Counted from the stretch's first letter, positions 16,587 through 24,591 are shown. The stretch: 64,000 bases of DNA from Bradyrhizobium sp. OK095 (GCF_900109945.1 NZ_FOBX01000006.1:310001-374000), one strand, 5' to 3'. Made by a program: numbers and translations. Notes: generated by a model not told the origin, from the sequence alone.

Positions 16587-16666
16587 CGTAGCCCGGATGG
16601 AGCGAAGCGTAATCCGGGATTCTCGCCCGTGTCTCCCGTATTTCGCTACGCTTCATACGGGCTACG
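16587..16666. repeat. intergenic palindromic repeat, family A, copy 2
   Basis: An 80-base element bounded by CGTAGCCCG and CGGGCTACG, nearly identical to copy 1 in its left arm through AATCCGGG. It separates the DUF5680 gene from the VOC gene and carries an artefactual upstream start for the latter. Confidence 0.9.
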
Positions 16667-16695
16667 TGCGGGCGTTTGGAATGAAGGATACGACG

Positions 16696-17115
16696 ATGGA
16701 CGAACAGACATCCGAACCAAACCGGCGCTCGCCCTTCCACGCGATCCGCGCGATCGACTACACCGTCATCTTCGTGCGCGACATGACCGCGATGCGCCGC
16801 TTCTACGAGGACGTTCTCGCCTTATCCGTGCTGCGCGAGCTCTCGCCCAACTGGATCGAGTACGGCCTCGGCAGCAATACGCTGGCTTTGGCCAGGCCGA
16901 GCCGCACCGCCGCCGATGCACCGACGCCGGCGGGGAGTGCCTCGCTGCAACTGGCCTTCAAAGTGTCCGCAACTGAGGTCGATGCATGCGCCGATGAGCT
17001 CGTGCGCCATGGCGTGGCGCTGCTCTCGCCGCCGACGAACCAGTCGTTTGGACACCGCACGCTGTTCTTCCGCGACCCCGACGGGAATTTGCTGGAGGTT
17101 TACGCGGAGATCTGA
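16696..17115 (+). CDS. VOC (glyoxalase/bleomycin-resistance) family protein
   Basis: 139 residues with the paired beta-alpha-beta-beta-beta modules of the vicinal-oxygen-chelate fold. The C-terminal half has FGHRTLFFRDPDGNLLEVYAEI with a metal-type His and Glu; the first-strand ligand position is Tyr (AIDYTVIF), so metal binding may be incomplete. The ATG at 16696 has AAGGA at 16684-16688; a longer frame would begin inside the repeat and is rejected. Substrate unknown. Confidence 0.82.
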   Translation: MDEQTSEPNRRSPFHAIRAIDYTVIFVRDMTAMRRFYEDVLALSVLRELSPNWIEYGLGSNTLALARPSRTAADAPTPAGSASLQLAFKVSATEVDACADELVRHGVALLSPPTNQSFGHRTLFFRDPDGNLLEVYAEI

Positions 17116-17210
17116 GACGCCCAAAAAGTTCCGTCGAAAATCCGCGAACTATTCACGCAGCGGTGAAACTTAGGCCCCAGTTCCGGCTTTCAGTTCGCGG
17201 GAGAGGTATC

Positions 17211-17723
17211 GTGAAGCAGATCCTGAAACCCGTCACTTACATCCTGGCCGCCATCTACTTCCTGGTGGATGCGGTCTTCATGGCCGTGGCCATGCCAATA
17301 TCGCGCTGGATTGCGCGCCATGTCGAATTCAAGCGCTTGCGCGCCTGGATCAGATCGCTGCCGCCTTATCCGTCGCTCGCGCTGTTTTCCGTGCCCGTGA
17401 TCATTCTGGAGCCGATCAAGCCGGTGGCTGCCTACCTCGTCGCAACCGGCCAGGTCGTGAGCGGTGCGGCGGCGTTCATCGGTTGCGAGCTGCTCAAGCT
17501 GGTGCTGGTCGAGCGCCTGTTCCATCTTACGCGTGACAAGCTGATGAGGATTCCGGCGTTCGCGTGGGCCTACGGGAAATTCACCGAGGTGAGGGCGTGG
17601 CTGCACGCCACCGAAGCCTGGCGGGTCGTTCGCGCCTTGAGCCGCACGGCGAAAGACTATGTTGCGTGGGCACGCGCGCGGCTGGTCGGCGGCTTCAGCA
17701 AGCTGGTGACCTCCAGGGACTAG
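17211..17723 (+). CDS. membrane protein of unknown function
   Basis: 170 residues from a GTG with GAGAGG just upstream; an ATG 16 codons earlier is possible. Hydrophobic segments are at about residues 8-27 and 60-100, with amphipathic basic helices on either side and a positively charged C-terminus. No family is recognised. It converges on the cupin gene, 23 bases away. Confidence 0.65.
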   Translation: MKQILKPVTYILAAIYFLVDAVFMAVAMPISRWIARHVEFKRLRAWIRSLPPYPSLALFSVPVIILEPIKPVAAYLVATGQVVSGAAAFIGCELLKLVLVERLFHLTRDKLMRIPAFAWAYGKFTEVRAWLHATEAWRVVRALSRTAKDYVAWARARLVGGFSKLVTSRD

Positions 17724-17746
17724 AATCGCGCCACGCGCGTTGCCCT

Positions 17747-18100
17747 CTATGCGAGCTTGCGCGCTGCGGCGGTCGCCTTGTCGCCGGTGTTCGGCGTGCC
17801 GCTGGGCTCGATCAGCAGGAGATGAACCTCCTCGCGTGCCACCGGGCGATGCTCGACACCTTTGGGCACGACATAGAGTTCGCCCGGACCGAGCGTCACC
17901 GTGCGGTCCCGAAGCTCGATGTCTAGATGGCCTTTCAGGACGAGGAAGAAATCGTCGGTGTCGTCGTGCTTGTGCCAGGTGAACTCGCCCTTCACCTTCA
18001 CCACCATCACGTCGCAATCGTTGAAGGTCGTGATCGTGCGCGGCGACCAGAGGTCCTGAAAGGTCGCGAGCTTGTCGGCAAGCGAAATGCTGTCGGCCAT
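17747..18100 (-). CDS. cupin-domain protein
   Basis: 117 residues forming a single small beta-barrel. Motif 1 is GEFTWHKHDDTDDFFLVLKG with the two metal histidines; the usual glutamate is replaced by aspartate. Motif 2 is PGELYVVPKGVEHRP. Such stand-alone cupins bind a metal and often act as isomerases, dioxygenase-like proteins or sensors; the substrate is unknown. The ATG at 18100 follows GGGGGAAAC. The frame remains open far upstream, antisense to the helicase gene, which is not coding. Confidence 0.85.
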   Translation of the reverse strand: MADSISLADKLATFQDLWSPRTITTFNDCDVMVVKVKGEFTWHKHDDTDDFFLVLKGHLDIELRDRTVTLGPGELYVVPKGVEHRPVAREEVHLLLIEPSGTPNTGDKATAAARKLA

Positions 18101-18484
18101 GTTTCCCCCTATCTTGCTCTCTCGTGAGGCACGATTTGGGATCGAATTGCGAACGCGACAAGACTGGCCGCCCGATACCCAGCCACGGCTGATCGCGCGC
18201 AGATTGAGCGAGAGAGGCGCGAAACGCCTCCGCTTTGGTACAAAATTTCGCCGTATCCGACAAAATGACTCGAAAACGCTGGATGTCGCGGGTCGGGCGG
18301 CCGGTAAGCTTATTCTCGATGCCGCCAAAGCCATGCGTCTTAGGCATGGTGATTTGCCTGCACTTGGCGTAAAGAGCGTGCAAATCAAATCACCACGCGT
18401 GCGGCCGGACCACATTTGCCGCGCATGCAGCTTCAGGTCGCGCGGCTTAACGTTCCGCGCCTGGACCAACCAAGGTTTTATCCC
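18101..18484. other. intergenic region and probable long leader of the DEAD-box gene
   Basis: 384 bases between two divergent genes with no convincing gene inside. It contains the inverted repeat at 18347-18395. Long structured leaders are common before cold-inducible DEAD-box helicase genes. Confidence 0.5.
18347..18395 (+). promoter_or_regulatory. inverted repeat with an alternative partner in the helicase leader
   Basis: TGGTGATTTG (18347-18356) pairs perfectly with CAAATCACCA (18386-18395). The overlapping GATTTGC (18351-18357) can instead pair with GCAAATC (18380-18386). Two competing stems about 90 bases before the start codon suggest a conformational switch, perhaps temperature-dependent. 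Only the complementarity is seen. Confidence 0.35.
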
Positions 18485-20458
18485 GTGTCTTTCCCGACCA
18501 TGAGTGCGCCGCTCGCCCGAGCTTTGGCCGAGCGCAACTACGACAGTCCGACCCCCGTTCAGCTCGCTGTGCTCAAGGACGAGGCAGCCGACCGCGACCT
18601 CCTGGTTTCGGCCCAGACCGGCTCCGGCAAGACGCTGGCCTATGGTCTGGCCATGGCCCGGGAACTGCTCGGTGACGCCGAGCGGTTCGAGCGGGCGGGC
18701 GCGCCGCTCGCCTTGATCGTGGCGCCGACCCGCGAGCTCGCACTTCAGGTCCATCGCGAACTGGCCTGGATTTATCAGCACGCCAACGGGCGCGTCGTCT
18801 CCTGCGTCGGCGGCATGGACCCGCGCCGCGAGCAGCGCGAGCTTGAGGCCGGCGCCCATATCGTCGTCGGCACGCCCGGCCGGTTGTGCGATCATCTGCG
18901 ACGTAACCGGCTCGACATCTCGGAATTGAAGGTCGTCGTTCTCGACGAGGCCGACGAGATGCTCAATCTCGGTTTTCGCGAGGACATGGAGTTCATCCTC
19001 AAGACCACGCCGGAGACGCGCCGCACCCTGATGTTCTCGGCGACCTTCCCGCGCGGCATCGTGGCGCTGGCCAAGCAGTATCAGCAGCAGGCGTTCAGGA
19101 TCGAGGTCGCCGGCGACGAAGGCGGTCACGCCGACATCGAGTACCGGGCGATCCGGATCGCGCCCGCCGATGCCGAGCACGCGGTCGTCAACGTCTTGCG
19201 TTTCTATGAGGCGCCGAGCGCGCTGGTGTTTTGCAGCACGCGCGATCACGTCAGGCATTTGCAGGCGGCGCTGCTGGAGCGCGGCTTCTCCGTGGTCGCG
19301 CTGTCGGGCGAATTGACGCAGAACGAGCGAACAACGGCGCTGCAGTCGCTCCGGGACGGACGCGCGCGCGTCTGCGTGGCGACCGACGTCGCCGCCCGCG
19401 GCATCGACCTGCCGAGCCTCGACCTCGTCATCCATGCCGACCTGCCTAATGACGCCGAGGTCATGCAGCATCGTTCGGGCCGCACCGGCCGCGCGGGCCG
19501 CAAGGGGACCAGCGTCCTGCTGGTGCCGCCGATACGACGGCGGCGCGCGGAAATGCTGCTGAATGCCTCGGGGATCGACGCGGTCTGGGGCACGGCCCCG
19601 CAGGCGGAAGAAATCCGCAAGCTCGATCATGGGCGCATGAAGGACGTGTTGTTCACGGAGGAGGCCACTCCCGACGATCTGGTGCTCGCGCAGGCGCTGC
19701 TGGCCGAGCGGTCAGCTGAGGATATTGCCGCCGCACTCGCGCGGCTCTATCGCGCGCGGCTGCCGTCGCCCGAAGACATCCTCGATCCCGGCGAGCGAAG
19801 TAGCAGCCGGCCGCGTGACGATCGCGGTCGCGACAATGTCCGTGCGCCGCGCGACGACGCCCGCAATTCGCGCGGTGATGATCGCCCCGAAAGGCTTCGA
19901 CCGAAATCGGGGAAATCGTCGCCGAAACACGGCATGGGGGAGGCCACCGTCTGGTTCCGGGCCAACATCGGACGGAAAAAGAACGCGGAAGCGCGCTGGC
20001 TCTTGCCGATGATTTGCCGTCGTGGCGGCATCGACAAGGGCGACATCGGCGCCATCAAGATCATGGACACGACGACCGAGTTCGAGATTTCCGAGCGGGT
20101 CGTGGAATCCTTCGCTGCCAAGATCAAGCGTCCGGACAAGGAAGACAATATCCGCCTCGAGCAGATGGCGGACGCGCCGCAGCGGCAAGCGCCTGCGGAA
20201 GAGCGATCACACACGCCCCGGCGCGAGAGCCAGGATATCGATCATCGTGAACGGCGCGATGATCGCCCGCGCGACAAGAGTGAATTCAAGCCACGCGGAA
20301 AGCCGCACGGTGAGCGCGCGCCGAAATTCGACGATGCGCCTTCCTTCGGAAAGAAAAAGCAGCACAAGAACAAGCCGGGCCACGCGGAGCCCGCGGTCAC
20401 GCAGTGGCCCGGGAAGGGCGCGCCCGGGAAAAAGGCGAAGAAGAAGCATCGCGGCTGA
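18485..20458 (+). CDS. DEAD-box ATP-dependent RNA helicase with DbpA-like C-terminal domain
   Basis: About 657 residues. All helicase motifs are intact: Q-motif region PTPVQ, AQTGSGKT (I), PTRELA (Ia), TPGR (Ib), DEAD (II), SAT (III), CSTRDH (IV), VATDVAARGID (V) and HRSGRTGRAG (VI). After a charged linker, residues about 500-560 (ANIGRKKNAEARWLLP...DIGAIKIMDTTTEFEI) resemble the DbpA RNA-binding domain that targets 23S rRNA, followed by a Lys/Arg-rich tail. It likely acts in ribosome assembly or RNA remodelling. GTG at 18485 is the preferred start (AAGG upstream); ATG at 18500 is the alternative. Confidence 0.92.
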   Translation: MSFPTMSAPLARALAERNYDSPTPVQLAVLKDEAADRDLLVSAQTGSGKTLAYGLAMARELLGDAERFERAGAPLALIVAPTRELALQVHRELAWIYQHANGRVVSCVGGMDPRREQRELEAGAHIVVGTPGRLCDHLRRNRLDISELKVVVLDEADEMLNLGFREDMEFILKTTPETRRTLMFSATFPRGIVALAKQYQQQAFRIEVAGDEGGHADIEYRAIRIAPADAEHAVVNVLRFYEAPSALVFCSTRDHVRHLQAALLERGFSVVALSGELTQNERTTALQSLRDGRARVCVATDVAARGIDLPSLDLVIHADLPNDAEVMQHRSGRTGRAGRKGTSVLLVPPIRRRRAEMLLNASGIDAVWGTAPQAEEIRKLDHGRMKDVLFTEEATPDDLVLAQALLAERSAEDIAAALARLYRARLPSPEDILDPGERSSSRPRDDRGRDNVRAPRDDARNSRGDDRPERLRPKSGKSSPKHGMGEATVWFRANIGRKKNAEARWLLPMICRRGGIDKGDIGAIKIMDTTTEFEISERVVESFAAKIKRPDKEDNIRLEQMADAPQRQAPAEERSHTPRRESQDIDHRERRDDRPRDKSEFKPRGKPHGERAPKFDDAPSFGKKKQHKNKPGHAEPAVTQWPGKGAPGKKAKKKHRG

Positions 20459-20484
20459 ACGGCCGCCTGTTAGTGCCGACAACA

Positions 20485-20516
20485 ATGATGCCGCCGGATC
20501 GCTCCGGCGGCATCAT
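20485..20516. terminator. bidirectional terminator hairpin between helicase and poly-Gly gene
   Basis: A perfect 14-bp stem (ATGATGCCGCCGGA and its complement) around a TCGC loop, 27 bases after the helicase stop and 21 bases from the stop of the convergent gene. T tracts are poor on both sides, so termination may be partly Rho-assisted. Confidence 0.7.
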
Positions 20517-20536
20517 GATCTCTGGGACGTGTGAGC

Positions 20537-20830
20537 TCAGCGGCCGCCACCACCACCACCTCCGCCTCCGCCGCCGCCACCGCCACCGGCATCACGCATC
20601 GCCGAAATGTAGCGGGGGTCGGTCTGCTTCATGTAAATGGGCGAGGTATCCCGATCGGTGCGAACGCGGCGTCCGCCCTGCTGCGGGGCTTCGATGAGGC
20701 CGGTGCAGCCCTCGAAGAAGGCAAACTCGCAGCCATAGGTATGGACCTGCGCGGCGTTGGCGCTGGTCGCGCCGAACGCGGCTGTTGCAGCGAACGCAAG
20801 CAATGCAACTTTCGACAATGTGAGTTTCAT
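20537..20830 (-). CDS. small secreted protein with a poly-glycine tail
   Basis: 97 residues. A clear signal peptide (1-26, ending SANAA) is followed by a mature region with two cysteines (YGCEFAFFEGCTG) that could form a disulfide, a basic Arg-rich segment, and a tail of about 15 consecutive glycines ending in Arg. GGAGAAT supports the ATG at 20830. No family is recognised. The Gly tail is coded by mixed GGN codons, so it is unlikely to be a sequencing artefact, but its length may vary between strains. Confidence 0.7.
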   Translation of the reverse strand: MKLTLSKVALLAFAATAAFGATSANAAQVHTYGCEFAFFEGCTGLIEAPQQGGRRVRTDRDTSPIYMKQTDPRYISAMRDAGGGGGGGGGGGGGGGR

Positions 20831-20920
20831 GGAAATTCTCCAGCCTCGGTGTGGCGAGACCGGAACGGCTCGCACACAGCTTCGACGGGGGCCGGCTGTG
20901 TCAGGTTCGAGGCGGGCCCT

Positions 20921-21439
20921 TCACGCCCGCGTGACCCGGTCCGCGAGGTCGCGGAGCATGTAGATCGCACTGTCGCCGTAGGATGCGAGCTTTGCGCGTA
21001 GTTCCGCATCCGCAATGACCGGCCGAAAGCCGAGACGCTCCCACAGCGGCCGCGTGGCGTAGACCGAGACGAGCGCGAGCATCGCGATGCCGGAAGCACG
21101 TGCCAGCTCTTCGATCGCTGCAACGTAAGCGCGCGAGGTGCCGCCGCGAAAGTCCGGCAGCACGGCAACGTCGTGCACGTACAGGCAATCCGCGTCGTCG
21201 GGCAGTCGTTCGAGGAAACCGTCGAGTGGCGGAATTCGGTGCTGCGTCCAGGGATGCGCAAGGCCGTAACCAACGATCTCTTCGGTGGTGACGAGCACGC
21301 GGCAGCCTTCGGGATAGAGCCGCATCTTTTCCGCGAACACGTCGGGACGTTCCGGCAGGCCGGGATGAATGCGCGCCGCGATCGCGCTGATCGCCGGCAG
21401 ATCGGAGGCGCGCGCGGGGCGCCAATGCGGCTTGCTCAT
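20921..21439 (-). CDS. GNAT-family N-acetyltransferase
   Basis: 172 residues with the GNAT core: strand 4 LYVHDVAVLPDFRG, then the acetyl-CoA pyrophosphate loop region (here FRGGTSRAY in place of the usual Q/R-x-x-G-x-G/A), and strand 5 MLALVSVYATRPLWERLGFRPV. Transfers an acetyl group from acetyl-CoA to an amine; substrate unknown. The ATG at 21439 (MSKPHWRPA) is preferred over one five codons upstream. It lies 90 bases upstream of the poly-Gly gene on the same strand. Confidence 0.85.
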   Translation of the reverse strand: MSKPHWRPARASDLPAISAIAARIHPGLPERPDVFAEKMRLYPEGCRVLVTTEEIVGYGLAHPWTQHRIPPLDGFLERLPDDADCLYVHDVAVLPDFRGGTSRAYVAAIEELARASGIAMLALVSVYATRPLWERLGFRPVIADAELRAKLASYGDSAIYMLRDLADRVTRA

Positions 21440-21577
21440 GTCGGTCCGTCTCACGTCATCCAGTTTATTCCGTAGCGAAGATGCGCGCAGCGAAAAATAT
21501 CGTTGCCGCGGCGCAAGGAATACGACGCCTCGTGCGGCGTCCTATTCCTGCAAGCCAATTGCATGACAGGAGATATC

Positions 21578-21964
21578 ATGACGTCCCCGATCCGCCTCGC
21601 GCTCACGCTCGCCGTGTCGCTCGCAATCATCCCCGCCGCCTTCGCCGCGCCGCCGACCAAGACCGGCAAGACCGACAAGGGCAACGTGCTTACCGACGCC
21701 AAGGGCATGTCGCTCTACACCTTCGACAAGGACGCGGACGGCAAGTCGGTCTGCAACGGTCCGTGTGCGACGAACTGGCCGGCGCTGAAGGCCGAGGCCA
21801 GCGATGCCGCCGCCGACGGCTACACCATCATCACCCGCGACGACGGTTCGAAGCAGTGGGCCCACAAGGGCAAGCCGCTCTACACCTTCGCCAAGGACCA
21901 GAAGGTCGGCGACATCACCGGCGACGGCTTTCTGAACGGTGCCTGGCATCTGGCGATGCCGTAG
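21578..21964 (+). CDS. secreted repeat protein of the COG4315 / YHYxxD-like lipoprotein group
   Basis: 128 residues with a signal peptide (about 1-23, ending AAFAAPP). The mature part contains two copies of the family repeat: SLYTFDKDADGKSVCNGPCATNWP and PLYTFAKDQKVGDITGDGF, plus WHLAMP at the end, as in the periplasmic or secreted repeat proteins of unknown function (PF03640 type). The two cysteines in the first repeat are standard. AGGAGA (21568-21573) fixes the ATG at 21578. Confidence 0.82.
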   Translation: MTSPIRLALTLAVSLAIIPAAFAAPPTKTGKTDKGNVLTDAKGMSLYTFDKDADGKSVCNGPCATNWPALKAEASDAAADGYTIITRDDGSKQWAHKGKPLYTFAKDQKVGDITGDGFLNGAWHLAMP

Positions 21965-22004
21965 GAAGGATGCCGATAATCGGCAGCTGAGATTGGTCTC
22001 GTGC

Positions 22005-22134
22005 ACCGGACGCAACGCAGCGTCTCTTCGACGATGCGCTGCAGAGCCGGGGCCCATTTCCCCGCGCAGCCGCGTGTAGCCTTCTGGGTCCCGGCTCTGC
22101 GCAGCAACGCTACGCGTTGCAGCGCGTCCGGGAC
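22005..22134. repeat. intergenic palindromic repeat, family B, copy 1
   Basis: About 130 bases with outer arms CCGGACGC / GCGTCCGG and inner arms AGAGCCGGG / CCCGGCTCT. The same plan recurs at 26972 and 31412. It lies between a + gene and a - gene that converge, where such elements may also act as terminators. Confidence 0.88.
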
Positions 22135-22145
22135 ACAAGAGAGAG

Positions 22146-22700
22146 CTACCTCAGCCCCTCATACACCATCAACCCGCGTGCGATCTGCAATTTGCGGATC
22201 GCGCGGGGCAGGAGTTTCTCCGGCTGGTGCAGATAGCGCCAGGAGGTGAGGGTGAAGCGACCAAGCGCGCTGCATTCGTCGCCGAACGGTGCGAGCACGC
22301 CAGTGACGCTGACCGGCGTATGCGGGCGGGCGTTGAAGGGCAGCAGCAGCAGCTCGAGATGCGCCTTGCTGCCGTCTTCGCGTGCGGCGGTGACGCCGGC
22401 GATCGCACCCAACGTCTCGTCGGCGACGATGGTCGTGATCTCCTCGATCTCGCGGCGGCTCGCCTCGTTGAACAGCGCCATAAAGCTCTGGTCCTTGAGA
22501 TCGCACCCGGCGAGCGCGCAGACGCGCGTTCCGGCGACGCGGAACGGGAAACCGAGATTGGGCTCGCAGGAGAGGACAAAAATGTCACCGAGCAGCCCGC
22601 GGACGGCGGCCGGATCGATATCGGCCCTGTCAGGGGCCCGCGCAGTGCCGCGCTTGTTGTCCCAATATGCGAAGAACTCGCGGCTCGACGGATGTTTCAT
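22146..22700 (-). CDS. PAS_5-family (DUF1491-like) single PAS-domain protein
   Basis: 184 residues, cytoplasmic. The arrangement REFFAYWDNKRG at the start, then RGLLGDIFVLSCEPNLGFPFRVAGTRVCALAGCDLKDQSF, and FGDECSALGRFTLTSWRY near the end is that of PAS_5, an alphaproteobacterial family of lone PAS sensors with unknown outputs. The Cys pair in CALAGCDLK could be redox-relevant. It is read away from the CtrA box at 22851, 151 bases upstream of its start. Confidence 0.78.
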   Translation of the reverse strand: MKHPSSREFFAYWDNKRGTARAPDRADIDPAAVRGLLGDIFVLSCEPNLGFPFRVAGTRVCALAGCDLKDQSFMALFNEASRREIEEITTIVADETLGAIAGVTAAREDGSKAHLELLLLPFNARPHTPVSVTGVLAPFGDECSALGRFTLTSWRYLHQPEKLLPRAIRKLQIARGLMVYEGLR

Positions 22701-22850
22701 GACCGAATGCTAATCCCGGGGTGCAACCTCGCGGGACAGACCTGTCCCGCTTCAGTGCACCCGCGATCCCTGTGTTGTTGTGCAGGAGGGGATTTGCAGC
22801 GTCCATGCCGCAGGGGCGTTTTCGTACCCGTTAAGGCTGCCTTTGCGTCG

Positions 22851-22866
22851 TTAACGTTAAATTAAC
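22851..22866. promoter_or_regulatory. exact CtrA box (TTAA-N7-TTAAC)
   Basis: TTAA-CGTTAAA-TTAAC matches the full CtrA consensus of alphaproteobacteria. It lies in the divergent region between the PAS_5 gene and the putative small RNA / rhomboid gene, so it could serve either. An exact match is rare in GC-rich DNA; a second one occurs at 52381. Confidence 0.6.
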
Positions 22867-22889
22867 TACGCGCTTCCCGTCCGCGGCCC

Positions 22890-23074
22890 CGCTGCTATGG
22901 TGATCGCGGTCGCAAGCCTCGCCGCTTTCTCCAGGTTCTCGGCGGGGCCTGTACACAGGCGTCAAACAGTTTGGCCACGGGCCGGGGAGGGGTGGGGATA
23001 CACCTTCATTCCTCTGGTGCCGGAAGGCCGACACGGACAGGCAGGGCTTTCCCAGGGCCCTGCCTTTTCCTTTT
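22890..23074 (+). ncRNA. putative small RNA or attenuated leader upstream of the rhomboid gene
   Basis: The segment ends in a strong intrinsic terminator (23040-23074). It contains small hairpins (CACC...GGTG around 23001-23019 and GCCGGAAGGC around 23019-23029) and an unpaired TTCCTCT that could pair with ribosome-binding sites. No protein gene fits here except a TTG-started extension of the rhomboid frame. The 5' end is only a guess from the CtrA box position. It may be an independent RNA or a transcription-attenuating leader. No known RNA family was recognised. Confidence 0.4.
23040..23074 (+). terminator. intrinsic terminator in front of the rhomboid gene
   Basis: GGCAGGGC (23040-23047) pairs with GCCCTGCC (23057-23064) across a nine-base loop and is followed by TTTTCCTTTT. 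It is read on the + strand and lies inside the longest possible rhomboid frame, so either that frame starts further down or the gene is attenuated. Confidence 0.75.
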
Positions 23075-23972
23075 GTGCACTTGCGCAAGGCCGGCAAAGG
23101 CGACTATCTCCAAGGCTGTTGCTCAGATCGCGCCTGAAAGCGAAGCTGCCTTGGATTCTCCGCCAAATTCTCCGCCGCAAGATCCTCAGCCGGACCTGCC
23201 GGCCGTCACCGAGGAGGCTCCGCGCGAGCCGATCCTGACGCTGCCTTTGGCGCTGACCGCCTACATCCTCCTGCTGGCGGTGATCCATCTGCGGGTGTTG
23301 CTGCCGCCGGAGCTGGAGAACTGGACCATCGACGTCTTCGGCTTCATCCCGCAGCGCTACGATTCCTCGCTGCTGAACTTGCAGATCCCCGGCGGGGCCG
23401 GCGCAAAAGTCTGGAGCTTCGTCACCTATTCGCTGCTGCACGCCAATCTCACCCATATCGGCTTCAACGTGCTGTGGCTGCTGCCGTTCGGCAGCGCGCT
23501 GGCGCGGCGCTTCGGCGCTGTCAGGTTCTTCCTGTTCATGGCGGTGACGGCGGCGGCCGGTGCGCTCGCCCATCTCGTCACCCATGAGCATGCGATGGCG
23601 CCGATGATCGGCGCCTCGGCCTCGGTGTCGGGTGCGATGGCAGCCGCGATCCGCTTTGCTTTCGGGCGCGGCAGCTTCCTGTCGTTTACCCGTTCCGACG
23701 CCGATACCGCCGCAAAGGTTCCCGCATTGCCGCTGTTGCGTGCGCTGCGCGATGGCCGCGTGCTCGGCTTCCTCGCGGTGTGGTTCGGCGTCAACATCAT
23801 CTTCGGCGTCGGCGCGATCGGGGTCGATGCCGAAACCACGAGCGTCGCCTGGCAGGCCCATATCGGCGGCTTCCTTGCCGGGCTCCTGCTGTTCGCGCTG
23901 TTCGATCCCGTGCCGCGCGTGCGAAGCGATGCTGCGGATGCGTCATCACAGGACGTTTCAGACCGTATTTGA
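23073..23972 (+). CDS. rhomboid-family intramembrane serine protease
   Basis: About 300 residues. After a Pro/Glu-rich cytoplasmic segment there are six or more membrane helices. The family blocks are LLHANLTHIGFNVLWLLPFGSALARRFG (H-x3-H-x3-N in the second helix), the catalytic serine in GASASVSGAMAAA, and the catalytic histidine in AWQAHIGGFLAG. It cleaves membrane proteins within the lipid bilayer. The start is unresolved: TTG at 22971, 23073 or 23151, none with a clear ribosome site. 23073 was chosen because it follows the terminator. Confidence 0.88.
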   Translation: MCTCARPAKATISKAVAQIAPESEAALDSPPNSPPQDPQPDLPAVTEEAPREPILTLPLALTAYILLLAVIHLRVLLPPELENWTIDVFGFIPQRYDSSLLNLQIPGGAGAKVWSFVTYSLLHANLTHIGFNVLWLLPFGSALARRFGAVRFFLFMAVTAAAGALAHLVTHEHAMAPMIGASASVSGAMAAAIRFAFGRGSFLSFTRSDADTAAKVPALPLLRALRDGRVLGFLAVWFGVNIIFGVGAIGVDAETTSVAWQAHIGGFLAGLLLFALFDPVPRVRSDAADASSQDVSDRI

Positions 23973-24162
23973 AGCGGCGCTTGCGGCGCGGCCCGAATTC
24001 ATCCATCATTCCGTTGAAGAATGTTCCGAAGCGACAAGCCCGTAGAGGTTTTGCTTCGTAAAGCGCCCGAGCGTGAAGCCGGCGCCAAAACTGTTAGTTG
24101 AAGACTCGAAGAACAAGTCCGGACCGCCAAAAGGCGGACGGCTCCGATTCAGGGAGGCGACA

Positions 24163-24591
24163 ATGACGGTACGTTCCATTCTCAATACCAAGGGCCACCA
24201 GATCATGAGCGTCGAGCCGGACGCCAAGCTGTCGGCCGCGACAAAGCTGCTCGGTGAGAAGAAGATCGGCGCGGTGCTGGTGATGAACCAGAGCCGGCTC
24301 GAAGGCATCCTGTCCGAGCGCGACATCGTGCGTGTGATCGGCGAGCGTGGCGCGGCGGCGCTTGAGGAGCCGGTCTCTCAGGTCATGACCCGCAAGGTCG
24401 TCACCTGCAAGGAGACCGACACGGTCGCCGAGCTCATGGAGATGATGACGACAGGCAAGTTCCGCCATCTGCCCGTCGTCGACAACGGCAAGGTGGTCGG
24501 CCTGATCTCGATCGGCGACATCGTCAAGCGCCGCGTCCAGGAATACGAGAACGAGCAGGAAGCCCTGCGCGACTACATCAAGACGGCCTGA
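24163..24591 (+). CDS. protein with paired CBS domains
   Basis: 142 residues consisting of two CBS domains (about 8-65 and 73-130), a Bateman module that binds adenine nucleotides. Features include MSVEPDAKLSAATKLL, GILSERDIVRVIGERG, SQVMTRKVVTCKETDTVAELMEMM and HLPVVDNGKVVGLISIGDIVK. With no attached enzyme domain it is a stand-alone energy sensor. GGGAGG sits six bases before the ATG at 24163. It converges on a patatin gene; this CBS-patatin pairing is common in related genomes. Confidence 0.92.
   Translation: MTVRSILNTKGHQIMSVEPDAKLSAATKLLGEKKIGAVLVMNQSRLEGILSERDIVRVIGERGAAALEEPVSQVMTRKVVTCKETDTVAELMEMMTTGKFRHLPVVDNGKVVGLISIGDIVKRRVQEYENEQEALRDYIKTA

Noticed and set aside
16351..16740. 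Minus-strand frame over repeat A with the RMKRSEIRE-type peptide
   Set aside because: Generated by the palindromic repeat; such peptides are common annotation artefacts.
18101..19630. Long minus-strand open frame continuing from the cupin gene across the helicase gene
   Set aside because: It is antisense to a perfectly conserved DEAD-box gene; only its last 117 codons form a cupin domain with a proper ATG and ribosome site at 18100.
22890..23074. Identification of this segment as SRP RNA or 6S RNA
   Set aside because: The diagnostic sequences and secondary structure of those RNAs could not be recognised; it is left as an unnamed candidate.
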